Assembly (NCBI GenBank): GCA_964035575.1
Contig: OZ037878.1
Span: 434,001-498,000 of the forward strand
Length of the DNA stretch: 64,000 nucleotides
Direction: 5' to 3'
From: Rhynchopus sp. YZ270_cl-10
Lineage: Eukaryota > Euglenozoa > Diplonemea > Diplonemida > Diplonemidae
Shown: positions 31,789-42,180 of the stretch, in pieces
How the letters are laid out: each line of letters starts with the position of its first letter
How positions within the stretch are numbered: the first letter of the stretch is position 1
The notes under the pieces: generated by a model
The model's input: only the letters and a program-made list of their open reading frames with translations
What the model was told of the DNA's origin: nothing
The model's database searches: none
Program-made: the position numbers and the translations under genes

Positions 31789-32835
31789 TCACCCTTCTTT
31801 CTGCACGGTTGCGGGGTCGGGCACGTTGTCAGTCTCGCATCTCAGACCGTGAATCGCGTTTGTCGGCAAACCCACTGCTTTCTCAAGCAACCTCCTCACA
31901 ACCAGAGCGTCCTTGCTCAACCCTGAGGCATCGATTCTTGTTAACTTTGAGCAGGAGGACAAGAAGTCCTCCCCAATACTCCTGACCCCTCTCAACGCAG
32001 ACAGGCCATCGACGACTTGCAAGCTCGAGCAATGCTCAAAGAAGCTCATCCCGATGGCAACGACACTCCTCAGCCCCGAAAGACAAACTGTCTTCAACGA
32101 CGAGCAGCAGTGGAAAAAATGGTCACCTATTTCGGTGACATTGCTCAACCCCGAAAGGTCGACAGACGTCAAATGGTTGCAGCCGCACAGAAAATCCTCC
32201 TCAATCACAGTCACGCGGCGAAACACAGAGAGGTCAACCGTTCGCAATGCAGAGGCGCCAAGAAAGCCATCACCTATTCTAGTGACACTGCCGAACCCCG
32301 ACAGGTTGATGCTCTCCAATCGCCCGGAGAAGGTGATGAAGCCAGCTCCAATTACAGCCACATTGCACAACCCTGAAAGGTCAAGCTCTGTCAACTGTGA
32401 GCAATAGGGCAGGAAGTTATCCCCTATTTCGGTGACGACCGACACAGCACTAAGGTCAAGTCGCGTTAACGCACTACATCCCAAGAAGTTATCAGGAATC
32501 TTCGTCGCAACCTCCGCCTCCAAAAGCAAACGCGCAACGTCCGGATCGTCCACAGTCTCCAACCTCTCGTTTGTCAGCTCTGTCTCGCCCAATGCGTGAA
32601 GTGCGGCAATGGCAGCAAACTTCGCTGTCCTCCTCAGGATTATCGTGTCTCCAGCACTCAGCTCCTTGATGCCCTCCTCGTCACGCAGCACCTCCCCTCT
32701 GAAAGTCATCTGAAAGCTGTCTTCCTGCAACCCTGCTGCAGACGCCACCGTCAGATGTAGGTCTTCCAGTGCATCATCCACACCCACCTCCACCACATGT
32801 TCCTTCTCATCAAAATCCGTTATCGTGAGATCCAT
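31789..32835 (-). CDS. Ubiquitin-like/LRR protein, tandem copy 1, 348 aa
   Basis: The start is the ATG at 32835 (MDLTITDFDEKEHVVEVGVD). Residues 1-70 have a ubiquitin-like beta-grasp pattern (FQMTFRGEVLRDEEGIKEL, then GDTIILRR). A short helical linker follows, then about eight leucine-rich repeats of 22-24 residues of the form VDLSGLxNVTxIGxxFLxxCSxL (BspA-like type, common in protist surface and adhesion proteins). There is no signal peptide or membrane anchor, so a cytosolic location is implied by this start. The frame ends DPATVQKEG. Compared with copy 3, one base is missing just after KEG, which moves the acidic, basic-ended tail out of frame. The closest relatives are the neighbours at 33868 and 35573. 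Confidence 0.9.
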   Translation of the reverse strand: MDLTITDFDEKEHVVEVGVDDALEDLHLTVASAAGLQEDSFQMTFRGEVLRDEEGIKELSAGDTIILRRTAKFAAIAALHALGETELTNERLETVDDPDVARLLLEAEVATKIPDNFLGCSALTRLDLSAVSVVTEIGDNFLPYCSQLTELDLSGLCNVAVIGAGFITFSGRLESINLSGFGSVTRIGDGFLGASALRTVDLSVFRRVTVIEEDFLCGCNHLTSVDLSGLSNVTEIGDHFFHCCSSLKTVCLSGLRSVVAIGMSFFEHCSSLQVVDGLSALRGVRSIGEDFLSSCSKLTRIDASGLSKDALVVRRLLEKAVGLPTNAIHGLRCETDNVPDPATVQKEG

Positions 32836-33085
32836 TTTTTGTGTTTTGTGTTTTGTGTTTTGTGCTGTGGCGTTTATCGTGGAGAAGGTGTGGACAAGCA
32901 AGAAACAAAGAGATAAAAACGGAAGCTGCAATATGCAGACAACCCATTAATGAGCGAACTCAACAGGATGCAGGCACAAAGTACCCTGCGGCACACAACC
33001 AGAAGATGCAAAAAGAAACTGAGGTTTGCCTGCACCCGCAATGTGAACGGAAGGGAAGTTAAGTAAACATGGTAGGTGCAGTCTA

Positions 33086-33448
33086 AACCCCCCCTCTGCA
33101 TAATATTAAATTAATAATACGAGTTATATTTAATAATACGAATATTATTTAATAATACGAAAATGGGTGCTTATATTTAATAATACGAGAACGCCCAGCC
33201 AAAATGCTTTTTTTCTTCGCGAAATAAAAAATACCCCCCGTCTTGGCTGGGGCTTCGTGCATGTTTTGTTCACAAACACAGGGGGAAAAGCAAATAAAAA
33301 ATAAAAAATGCGCTATTTAATAATACGAATATGTGAATAATATGACTTATATTGAATAATATGAGTTATATTGAACAATACGCGCTATATTTAATAATAC
33401 GAGATAATTAATAATACGAGTAATTTAATATTATGCAGAGGGGGGGTT
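33086..33448. mobile_element. 363-bp TA-flanked miniature element (Tc1/mariner type)
   Basis: Perfect 28-bp terminal inverted repeats start AACCCCCCCTCTGCATAATA and a TA dinucleotide lies on each side (33084-33085 and 33449-33450). The interior has many copies of TTTAATAATACGA and no coding capacity. The other two LRR units carry the uninterrupted site GTCTACTATA (about 35155 and 37034), so this is an insertion with a visible empty site, made after the units duplicated. TA duplication is typical of the Tc1/mariner superfamily. Confidence 0.95.
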
Positions 33449-33540
33449 TACTATAAAAAGATAGAAAACATGGGGGCATTTCTTATGTAATGTATGCAAC
33501 ACACAGTGCGGTGAAAGAGAAAACCACAATAGGAGTGAAA

Positions 33541-33867
33541 TAAACAAACGAAGGTTTTAGACAAATGCCTCAACGAGCGCACAAAGATTGGAGGTATCGG
33601 TACTAGGGAAAGCTGTTGGGGGGAAAGGTGCGTTTGTGTTTTGTGCAGGACAACAGGAGCTCTGGTCTATGTTAGCCGTGCTGTTAACCACCTCAGTGTC
33701 CACCTTTAGGTAGGTAACTAGGGTTCGGTTGTGAGATGCCCTCTTCACTCGTGGCGTCTGTTCCTCCTCACCTTCATCCTCGCTGCACGCAGGCGAACCC
33801 TTGCCCTCTGTGAACCCTGCTTCCCTTTCCTCAGAGGGCTCTGTGTCTGCATGAAGACGCTTCCACC
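33541..33867 (-). pseudogene. Out-of-frame tail of LRR copy 2
   Basis: The sequence after the stop of copy 2 still reads, in another frame, the acidic tail seen in copy 3 (RLHADTEPSEEREAGF, then SEDEGEEEQTPRVKR). It then continues into a shared 3' block (33541-33730) also found at 35255-35400 and 37139-37320. The tail is therefore no longer translated in frame from the LRR part unless the shift is bypassed. Confidence 0.7.
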
Positions 33868-34914
33868 TCACCCTTCTTTCTGCACGGTTGCGGGGTCGGG
33901 CACGTTGTCAGTCTCGCATCTCAGACCGTGAATCGCGTTTGTCGGCAAACACACTTCTTTCGCAAGCAACCTCCTCACAACCAGAGCGTCCTTGCTCAAC
34001 CCTGAGGCATCGATTCTTGTTAACTTTGAGCAGGAGAAGAAAAAGTCCTTCTCAATACTCCTGACCCCGCTCAACGCAGACAGGCCATCGACGACTTGCA
34101 AGCCTGAGCAGTGCTCAAAGAAGCTCTTCCCGATGGTAACGACACTCCTCAGCCCCGAAAGACAAACTCTCTTCAACGACGAGCAGCTGTAAAGAAAGCA
34201 GTGACCGATTTCGGTGACATTGCTCAACCCCGAGAGGTCCACGGACGTCAAATGGTTGCAGCCGCACAGAAAATCCTCCTCAATCACAGTCACGCGGCGA
34301 AACACAGAGAGGTCAACCGTTCGCAATACAGAGCCGGCAAGAAAGCCTCCACCTATTTCAGTTACACTACCGAACCCCGACAGGTTGATGCTCTCCAATT
34401 CATACGCGTTGCTGATGAAGTGAACTCCTATCACAGTCACATTGCACAACCCTGAAAGGTCAACCTCTGCCAACTCCGAGCTATTGTACAGGAACCAATC
34501 CCCTATTTCGGTGACAACTGACACAGCACCAAGGTCAAGTCGCGTAAACGCACTGCATTCCAAGAAGTAATCAGGAATCTTCGTCGCAACCTCCGCCTCC
34601 AAAAGCAAACGCGCAACGTCCGGATCGTCCACGGTCTCCAACCTCTCGTTTGTCAGCTCTGTCTCGCCCAATGCGTGAAGTGCTGCAATGGCAGCAAACT
34701 TCGTTGTCCTCCTCAGGATTATCGTGTCCCCAGCACTCAGCTCCTTGATGCCCTCCTCGTCACGCAGCACCTCCCCTCTGAAAGTCATCTGAAAGCTGTC
34801 TTCCTGCAACCCTGCTGCAGACGCCACCTTCAGATGCAGGTGTCCAAGTGCATCATCCACACCCACCTCCACCACATGTTCCTTCTCATCAAAATCCTTG
34901 ATCGTGAGATCCAT
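33868..34914 (-). CDS. Ubiquitin-like/LRR protein, tandem copy 2, 348 aa
   Basis: ATG at 34914 (MDLTIKDFDEKEHV). Same architecture as its neighbours: ubiquitin-like residues 1-70 followed by about eight BspA-type LRRs. The N-terminal 130 residues and the LRR framework (VDLSGL, SINLSGFGSVT, CLSGLRSVVTIG) are nearly identical to copies 1 and 3. Residues between IG and the next SxL differ: IGDWFLYNSSE here, IGDNFLPYCSQ in copy 1 and IGDDFLYNSSE in copy 3. The frame ends QKEG as in copy 1, with the tail frameshifted. The unit length to the next copy is about 1.7 kb. Confidence 0.9.
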   Translation of the reverse strand: MDLTIKDFDEKEHVVEVGVDDALGHLHLKVASAAGLQEDSFQMTFRGEVLRDEEGIKELSAGDTIILRRTTKFAAIAALHALGETELTNERLETVDDPDVARLLLEAEVATKIPDYFLECSAFTRLDLGAVSVVTEIGDWFLYNSSELAEVDLSGLCNVTVIGVHFISNAYELESINLSGFGSVTEIGGGFLAGSVLRTVDLSVFRRVTVIEEDFLCGCNHLTSVDLSGLSNVTEIGHCFLYSCSSLKRVCLSGLRSVVTIGKSFFEHCSGLQVVDGLSALSGVRSIEKDFFFSCSKLTRIDASGLSKDALVVRRLLAKEVCLPTNAIHGLRCETDNVPDPATVQKEG

Positions 34915-35572
34915 TTTTTTGTGTTTTTTTGTGTTTTGTGCTGTGGCGTTTATCGTGAAGGTGTGGACAAGCAAGAAACAAAGAGATAAAAACGGAAGCT
35001 GCAATATGCAGACAACCCATTAATGAGCGAACTCAACAGGATGCAGGCACAAAGTACCCTGCGGCACACAACCAGAAGATGCAAAAAGAAACTGAGGTTT
35101 GCCTGCACCCGCAATGTGAACGGAAGGGAAGTTAAGTAAACATGGTAGGTGCAGTCTACTATAAAAAAGATTGAAAACATGGGGGCATTTCTTATGAAAT
35201 GTATGCAACACACAGTGCGGTGAAAGAGAAAACCACAATAGGAGTGAAATAAACAAACGAAGGTTTTAGACAAATGCCTCAACGAGCGCACAAAGATTGG
35301 AGGTATCGGTACTAGGGAAAGCTGTTGGGGGGAAAGGTCTATATAAGCCGTGCTGTTGACAACCACCTCAGTGTCCACCTTTAGGTAGGAAACTATGGCT
35401 CGGTTGCGAGAGATGGTGTGTGGGAAAAGATGTTCAGGCACCGGCTCTCATTTGGGAAACACTCGGACTCCACAGGAAAGGAGGGGTGGGGTATTTCCCT
35501 TTTGTGTGGGGCGCTCCACAAAAAGTTTACTCAAGGCATCACACACACGCACATAATTCAATCCACGTTCAT

Positions 35573-36793
35573 TCAACCCTTCTTAACCCTCTTGTCAGGA
35601 CGCACAACAGCGGTGTCCCTCTTCACTTGTGGCGTCTGTTCCTCCTCACCTTCATCCTCGCTGCACGCAGGCGAAACCTTGCTCTCTGCGAACCCTGCTT
35701 CCCTTTCCTCAGAGGGCTCTGTGTCTGCATGAAGACGCTTCCGCCTGCACCCTTCTTTCTGTACGGTTGCGGGGTCGGGCACGTTGTCAGTCTCGCATCT
35801 CAGACCGTGAATCGTGTCTGTCGGCAAACCCACTTCTTTCGCAAGCAACCTCCTCACAACCAGAGCGTCTTTGCTCAACCCTGAGGCATCGATTCTTGTT
35901 AACTTTGAGCAGGAGAAGAAGAAGCGCATACCAATACTCCTGACCCCGCTCAACGCAGACAGGCCATCGACGACTTGCAAGCCTGAGCAACGGAAAAAGA
36001 AGCCCTTCCCGATGGCAACGACACTCCTCAGCCCCGAAAGACAAACTGTCTTCAACGCCGAGCAGTTGCTAATAGAGTAGTCACCTATTTTCGTGACATT
36101 ACTCAATCCCGAAAGGTCCACAGACGTCAAATGGCGGCAGTGGCCAAGAAAACTCCCCTCAATCACAGTCACGCGGCGAAACACAGAGAGGTCAACCGTA
36201 CGCAATGCAGAGCAGCCAAGAAAGCCTTCGCCTATTTTAGTGACATTGCCGAACCCCGACAGGTTGATGCTCTCCAATTCACACGCGTTGTTGATGAAGT
36301 TAGCTCCTATCACAGTCACATTGCACAACCCTGTGAGGTCAACCTCTGTCAACTCCGAGCTATTGTACAGGAAGTCATCCCCTATTTCTGTAACGACCGA
36401 CACAGCACTAAGGTCAAGTCGCGTTAACGTAATGCCATACAAGAATCCAAAAGGAATCTCAGTCGCAACCTCCGCCTCCAAAAGCAAACGCGCAACGTCC
36501 GGATCGTCCACAGTCTCCAACCTCTCATTTGTCAGGTCTGTCTCGCCCAATGCGTGAAGTGCTGCAATGGCAGCAAACTTCGCTGTCCTCCTCAGGATTA
36601 TCGTGTCCCCAGCACTCAGCTCCTTGATGCCCTCCTCGTCACGCAGCACCTCCCCTCTGAAAGTCATCTGAAAGCTGTCTTCCTGCAACCCTGCTGCAGA
36701 CGCCACCTTCAGATGTAGGTCTTCCAGTGCCTCATCCACACCCACCTCCACCACATGTTCCTTCTCATCAAAATCCTTTATCGTGAGATCCAT
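35573..36793 (-). CDS. Ubiquitin-like/LRR protein, tandem copy 3 with full tail, 406 aa
   Basis: ATG at 36793 (MDLTIKDFDEKEHV). This copy keeps the reading frame past QKEG into a 58-residue tail: basic (CRRKRLHADTEP), acidic (SEDEGEEEQTP) and ending in a basic cluster (RPDKRVKKG) that could be a nuclear signal. It is thus the best representative of the ancestral gene. The LRR part has about eight repeats of the IGxxFLxxCSxL type. No signal peptide. The upstream 5' flank (TTTTTGTGTTTTTTTGTG then CTGTGGCGTTTATCGTG) is shared by all three copies and probably contains the promoter or splice-acceptor region. Confidence 0.92.
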   Translation of the reverse strand: MDLTIKDFDEKEHVVEVGVDEALEDLHLKVASAAGLQEDSFQMTFRGEVLRDEEGIKELSAGDTIILRRTAKFAAIAALHALGETDLTNERLETVDDPDVARLLLEAEVATEIPFGFLYGITLTRLDLSAVSVVTEIGDDFLYNSSELTEVDLTGLCNVTVIGANFINNACELESINLSGFGNVTKIGEGFLGCSALRTVDLSVFRRVTVIEGSFLGHCRHLTSVDLSGLSNVTKIGDYSISNCSALKTVCLSGLRSVVAIGKGFFFRCSGLQVVDGLSALSGVRSIGMRFFFSCSKLTRIDASGLSKDALVVRRLLAKEVGLPTDTIHGLRCETDNVPDPATVQKEGCRRKRLHADTEPSEEREAGFAESKVSPACSEDEGEEEQTPQVKRDTAVVRPDKRVKKG

Positions 36794-37138
36794 TTTTTGT
36801 GTTTTTTTGTGTTTTGTGCTGTGGCGTTTATCGTGGAGAAGGTGTGGACAAGCAAGAAACAAAGAGATGAAAACGGAAGCTGCAATATGCAGACAACCCA
36901 TTAATGAGCGAACTCAACAGGATGCAGGCACAAAGTACCCTGCGGCACACAACCAGAAGATGCAAAAAGAAACTGAGGCTTGCCTGCACCACAATGTGAA
37001 CGGAAGGGAAGTTAAGTAAACATGGTAGGTGCAGTCTACTATACAAAGATAGAAAACATGGGGGCATTTCTTATGTAATGTATGCAACACACAGTGCGGT
37101 GAAAGAGAAAACCACAATAGGAGTGAAATAAACAAACG

Positions 37139-37980
37139 AAGGTTTTAGACAAATGCCTCAACGAGCGCACAAAGATTGGAGGTATCGGTACTAGGGAAAG
37201 CTGTTGGGGGGAAAGGTGCGTTTGTGTTTTGTGCAGGACAACAGGAGCTCTGGTCTATGTTAGCCGTGCTGTTAACCACCTCAGTGTCCACCTTTAGGTA
37301 GGTAACTAGGGCTCGGTGCTCTATATGCCAAGCCTTTTATTGCACTGTGGTTTTGACAATAGTTCGCCCTCCTTAAGGGCAGCTTTTTATGGAAAAAAAC
37401 GTGGCTTCAATAGTAAACTCAGTGCTTTTTTTTCTCTGTGTCCTTTTTCTGTTGCTCAATCGTTGAAACAGTGTAGCTGACACGCTGTGCAAACTCCACT
37501 TTTCAACACTATGCAAAAACGTTGGTTGGGGGTGGTATGGGGCAATTTATCTAATAATAAACACAGAGCGGAAGGAGTGGCGAAAGCTCTTGCATTGGTA
37601 TGGGAAGGGGAAGGGCAGGTCTTGCGTTTGACAAAAAAATGACCAACTCTTTTAATTTTCCTCATTTTCTCCTCTTGAATAATCAGGGTATTTTCTTTGT
37701 CGCAACATTGAAATAAGGGAAGAAGAAGTCAAAGTTCTATGATACTTAGTCAGGCACTTCCCTTGAGAAACAATTGAATTGAAAAAATATGCCACTCTGC
37801 ACATATCACGTATTGTTATTGTTGTTGTTGTATTGCAAGAGATGGTGTGTGGGAAAAGACGTTTAAGCACCGGCTCTCATTGGGGAAACACTCGGACTCC
37901 ACAGGAAAGGAGGGGTGGGGTATTTCCCCTTTGTGTGGGGCATTCCACAAAACGTTTACTCAAGGCATCACACACACACA
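37139..37980 (-). pseudogene. Relic of a fourth LRR unit
   Basis: 37139-37320 repeats the 3' block of the LRR units (AACGAAGGTTTTAGACAAAT onward, compare 33549 and 35263). 37825-37975 repeats the block found at 35402-35555 (GAGATGGTGTGTGGGAAAAG). The LRR body that should lie between or beyond them is missing. The intervening 37321-37824 is unrelated spacer. This marks a deleted or rearranged end of the tandem array. Confidence 0.75.
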
Positions 37981-38035
37981 CACGTTGGGGCCATGTTCTG
38001 CGCAAGAATCACCCCTTATTAGTTATCAAACACAC

Positions 38036-41010
38036 TCAGCTGCTGCCAATTAAGCTGAGCCAGGTCTCAAGCTCCTCCTTCGTCTGACAGCAGAAGTATT
38101 GCTTGGACGCACCGTCTGAGATCACCTGTGTGTGTTTTTAAATTTTTTTTTTGTGACTGTGTTGGGTTATCGCTCATACCATCCCACACTCCCAGACTCC
38201 TTCGACATTGACCTGTGTGGGAACACATTCGGGACATTCTGTGATGGAGGCATCGACGAGGCTTGCTGTTGCAGACTCGGCACGGGCAAAACAGACTGCA
38301 CTGCTCTTGACCCACCCACTGCCTTTCTCGCACTTTACTTTGAAGTATCCGTTCACCTCCCCAGAGAGGAGCTGCAGTTCTGTGTTTGATTCTAGCGAGT
38401 TGACTGCACTCTGTGTGTTAAAAATTAGTGTACACATCAGCGTCACCTTTGGGGTATCTTAGACCACCATACCATCATGTCGAAACTGTTCTCCTCCGGC
38501 TCCGGACGCAACGCAGTGTTCGCAATGAGCTGCACCCAGGGTGCGTGCCGCTCCAGCTCGCCCTCTGCGTTGAGCACAAAGACGTGGAGGTACCACTCCC
38601 CGTTGTCGCCCTGGCGGAGCAGGATGCTTTCGAAGACGTCGCCTGAGAAGGACTGCGCTGGGGTGCTGTAGATGGAGGAGGGACGTCCACCCTCGCTGGT
38701 CCCGAAGGAGTAGTTGTTCAGCCGCATGGATGCGGGGCGCGACTTTGACCTCGACCGCCTCTCCCTCTCACTCCCATACTGCGACGGCGACAACGACGAT
38801 TTAAACAACGGATTCGGGCTCGAATACGAATGCGACTGCTGCTCCGAAGGTCCATGACTCTGCGATGGCGCCAAAGAAGAATGTCTCGTCTGCGGACGAT
38901 AGAACCCAGGACTGCCCGCATCCGCATCATCAACATGTCGGATCGTCCCTCTATCGAGCGCACGGCGAAGAGTGCGAGAAGCTTCAATGCCTTTAATCCT
39001 AAACTGTTCGGGAACGTGTTGCTTCATGCCCCGGGTGTGTTGTTCGTTGAATTTGAAGTGGTGTTTCTCGTTAAAAGAGACGCCAATCGTTTCGGTGTCG
39101 GAAATCTGCTCAAAGACGCCGATTTTCATAAGGTTTTCGCAGAGGATGATGCAGTCGCTGCGGGTCACGCTGGGGAAGGTCTTGCTGATGTAGGAGATCG
39201 CGTCTGTTCCGGAGAAGACGTTGCGGTGCATCTTAAAGTTAATCCGTTGGTCCTTCAGCGGCACATTCTCAAGCACCATGAGCGCAAAGCGACGCAGGGT
39301 AGCATTGTTTTGCAGACAGTTCTCATCGTACTCTTCATCAAAATTTAGTGCAAGCACCGACGTAACCGGCGACACACAAATATCCGCCATCCCAAGCACC
39401 CAACTGATGTCATTAAGACAGACCCGCACATACTGTTTCCCCTCTAAGATATCAACCACAACTACCTCGTTGCCACGCAGGCTCGACACCCCCGCGCACA
39501 CTAATACAGGGGATCCGATGGTCAGGCTGTTCTTCTCTGCCTCAGATATCATGCAGAAGCTGCAGACGCGGACGGAAAGGTTTTCATGAATGCGCTTGAT
39601 AGCATTTGCCTTGAGCTTGTAGAACTGTGTTTCGGTTCCTTCGAAGGGTTCGTCGGTGTGGTCACCAAGCATCTCAAGGAAGCAGGTCATTACAAGGTAT
39701 TCTCCGATTTGAATGGCTTCTTGGGTGCTAATCTGGCAGAATGTTGTGAGATATTTCACGACAGCGAGGCCAGTGAAGGAGCGGAACGTTGCACCTTTGT
39801 CGGTCCGTTCTGATAATGCGCAGTATTCCAGATGCGTCATGACTGCAAGAACTGAACGTAAAAAGTCGCCACTCACCTCACCAAGCGCGATTTGTCCACA
39901 TTGCAGGTCCAACGCAGTTCCCTTACAAAAGCGTGACAAAGAAGGGCACAGCATGTCAAATGGAGACCCCACGCAGCTCTGCTCCACCCCCACCCCCTTC
40001 TCCGTGCCATCAGGCAGCAGCACCGTTGCCTCGCTCGTTGCATTGCTCACCACAACCCCTTCCTCGCCGTCCTCAGACATCAGAAGCACAGTACCCACCG
40101 CAAAATACGATATTTTCTCCATAGCAGCCTTCCCCGCAGCCTCAAAAAACTGTCCTTTAATAAACATACTCACCTTATAGTATTGATCCTGAATCAATTC
40201 AAGCAGCCCCGTACGAACCAGAACTGGGAAGAGGGTGCCAAACCCGATGGACACCACTTTGCTTTCGAAGGCACGGCGGGCCTCGTTTTTGTCGAGAACG
40301 TTATTTAAGAAGCGTATCCCGACGCGACGGTCCTTCACTAACGACTCTGTGATCGAACAAAACAGACGAACACATTGCACCAAAACCACATCGTCCAGGA
40401 GCGACTGCGACCCGCCGACGGTAATATCATTGGTGGCTTGCGAGAGTTGCGAGGCGACGGAGGCATGCGATCCTGCTGCTAGGTTGTCATCACTACGCGG
40501 AGACGCCCACGATGGAGCAAGATTTCCTGAAATAGGTCTGGGGCGCGTCGCAGGGGGTGTTGTAGGTGCGGAGCGAGGTGAGATCGCGTTGGGGGCGACT
40601 GAGCAGGCAGAAGAGGAGGAGGAGGAGGAGGATGTGAGGAGGGTGGTCGGGGGGATGGAGTGGCGCTTCGCATTGTGCAGCATGACGCTGAGGTGCGTGA
40701 GGGTTTCGTCTCTGGAAAGCGAGCAGCATTCGTTTGTCAACTGAATCCTCGCAATGCCTTCCTCAAACACAATCCTAGCCACCTCCCTCTCCAACACTCT
40801 ACACAACGTGCACCGCCGTACCGGGGTGTTTTGGTATCCAAATCGACGGTCCAAAACAACGCGTTCTCTGGTACATTGATTGCAAAAGATAAACCCACAT
40901 TGCCTACAATGATGGCGACGAAGCATCATACTAAACGCTGTATCGCAAGAGAGACAACAATTCACATCTGCGTCGTTCACCCATTTCACCTTTTTTATAC
41001 GTTGCGTCAT
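38036..41010 (-). CDS. FYVE-DEP-PH protein with two introns, 952 aa
   Basis: Exon 1 38473-41010 (846 codons), intron 38411-38472, exon 2 38180-38410 (77 codons), intron 38126-38179, exon 3 38036-38125. Both introns are phase 0 with GTATG donors and CACAG acceptors. Residues 10-73 are a FYVE zinc finger (WVNDADVNCC, RRHHCRQCG, FCNQC), which binds phosphatidylinositol 3-phosphate on endosomes. DEP-like domains lie at about 205-285, 385-470 and 570-660 (clearest: FSGTDAISYISKTF). A Ser/Arg-rich linker follows. From about 790 (LLRQGDNGEWYLHVFVL) to the end (SKQYFCCQTKEELETWLSLI) is a PH domain split by exon 2, which adds an SH3-like insert (GYFKVKCEKGSGWV). Role inferred: endosomal membrane adaptor. 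Confidence 0.88.
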
Positions 41011-41127
41011 TTTATTTCAATTTTTTTCAATAAAAAATCAAACCATCGTTCTCCCTTTTTTCTGTGAGGTGCGAAAAATGGGATGTTTTTTTTTGAGGGA
41101 GAGAAAAAAAATGGGGGAGTATTCTAA

Positions 41128-42180
41128 TTAAACGTTCATATGTTCTAACAGCAAGGACCACATGCCATCTTCCGCAGTAGGCTTGGTTGAGTAGTAGGAA
41201 AGCTCGGGGCCCTTTTTCGGCCAAAAATCGAGTCGTTCGGAGTCAGACTTCTTGAGAATGGAGGGGCGGTTCTGGAGGACCTCCCAGAGCGCTTTGGCTT
41301 CGCCGGATTCTATATAGTGGAATGTGATCAATTCCTTTGCACAGCACCCTAAGCCTGAGGGAATGCTGTACCACTTTGCGGTGTAGTCGCGGTACCACTT
41401 ATCGACGGACCCTGAAAACACTCTTTGTGGTCCATAGGCGTGAAACCGTTCTCCCCCAGATTCAGATCCATCCCGCGTATCCACAACATTCCCTTCCCCG
41501 ATGCACTGTGTCAACGCAATGTCGCCACCTTCAGATTTATACCATCCTACACCTTCACACCAATTTTGGGTTAAAAAATTGATTGCCCCGCGGCTAAGGA
41601 TATAGCCAGCACCTCCGGAGCAAAAGACCTTTCCGTCGGGCATTGAGAGTCTTCGTCCCATCATTTCGATGGTACTGGAGTTACGTCGATCAACATAAGT
41701 TCTGAGATTCGCAGGAACAACAAAGGTCAAATCGTCTGCTTTCATCCAATATGCTAATCCCGCATATTTCCTCAAAGATGTTGCAATGGTCCATTGAATC
41801 ACCGCAGTCGCCCCCTGATGCATTTTCCCTAACTCCTCTGGCAACACATAATCCCCAAACCCTACGAACTCTACATGAATCTGATGCGCCTCTCTCACAG
41901 CCTCTGAACCCCAGGTTGCTTGGATGGTCTCGACTCTCAAAGGGTTTCTCCCTCGCTCCACGGTAGAAGGGAACACTACGATAACAATCTGTGAGGCCGG
42001 TGCAGGGGCTGTCGTTGGTGAGGTGGAAGAGGAAGAGGAAGAGGAAGAGGAGGAGGAGGTAGTGGAAGTGGTGGTGGTGGCGGCAGTGGTGCTAGTGGCG
42101 TCGCTGGAGAAGGGGTTGGCGAAAAAGATCGTCGCCGCAACTGCCCACAAAAACATAAAAGCGTACACGTTTTTGTTCAT
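41128..42180 (-). CDS. C1GalT-like glycosyltransferase (GT31), type II membrane protein, 350 aa
   Basis: Start at 42180 (MNKNVYAFMFLWAVAATIFF), chosen because it places a signal-anchor helix at residues 5-22, typical of Golgi glycosyltransferases. The frame is open to 42300. A Ser/Thr stem follows. The catalytic part matches core-1 beta-1,3-galactosyltransferase and fringe relatives: LAYWMKADDLTFVVPANLR (metal-binding acidic region, reading DDL where many members have DDD), VFCSGGAGYILSRGAI, GGDIALTQCIGEGNVVDTRD, GERFHAYGP and ELITFHYIES. It should transfer a sugar (probably Gal or GlcNAc) from a UDP donor in the Golgi; the exact acceptor cannot be told. An AG at about 42195, after a pyrimidine-rich stretch, could be a trans-splice acceptor. 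Confidence 0.88.
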   Translation of the reverse strand: MNKNVYAFMFLWAVAATIFFANPFSSDATSTTAATTTTSTTSSSSSSSSSSSTSPTTAPAPASQIVIVVFPSTVERGRNPLRVETIQATWGSEAVREAHQIHVEFVGFGDYVLPEELGKMHQGATAVIQWTIATSLRKYAGLAYWMKADDLTFVVPANLRTYVDRRNSSTIEMMGRRLSMPDGKVFCSGGAGYILSRGAINFLTQNWCEGVGWYKSEGGDIALTQCIGEGNVVDTRDGSESGGERFHAYGPQRVFSGSVDKWYRDYTAKWYSIPSGLGCCAKELITFHYIESGEAKALWEVLQNRPSILKKSDSERLDFWPKKGPELSYYSTKPTAEDGMWSLLLEHMNV

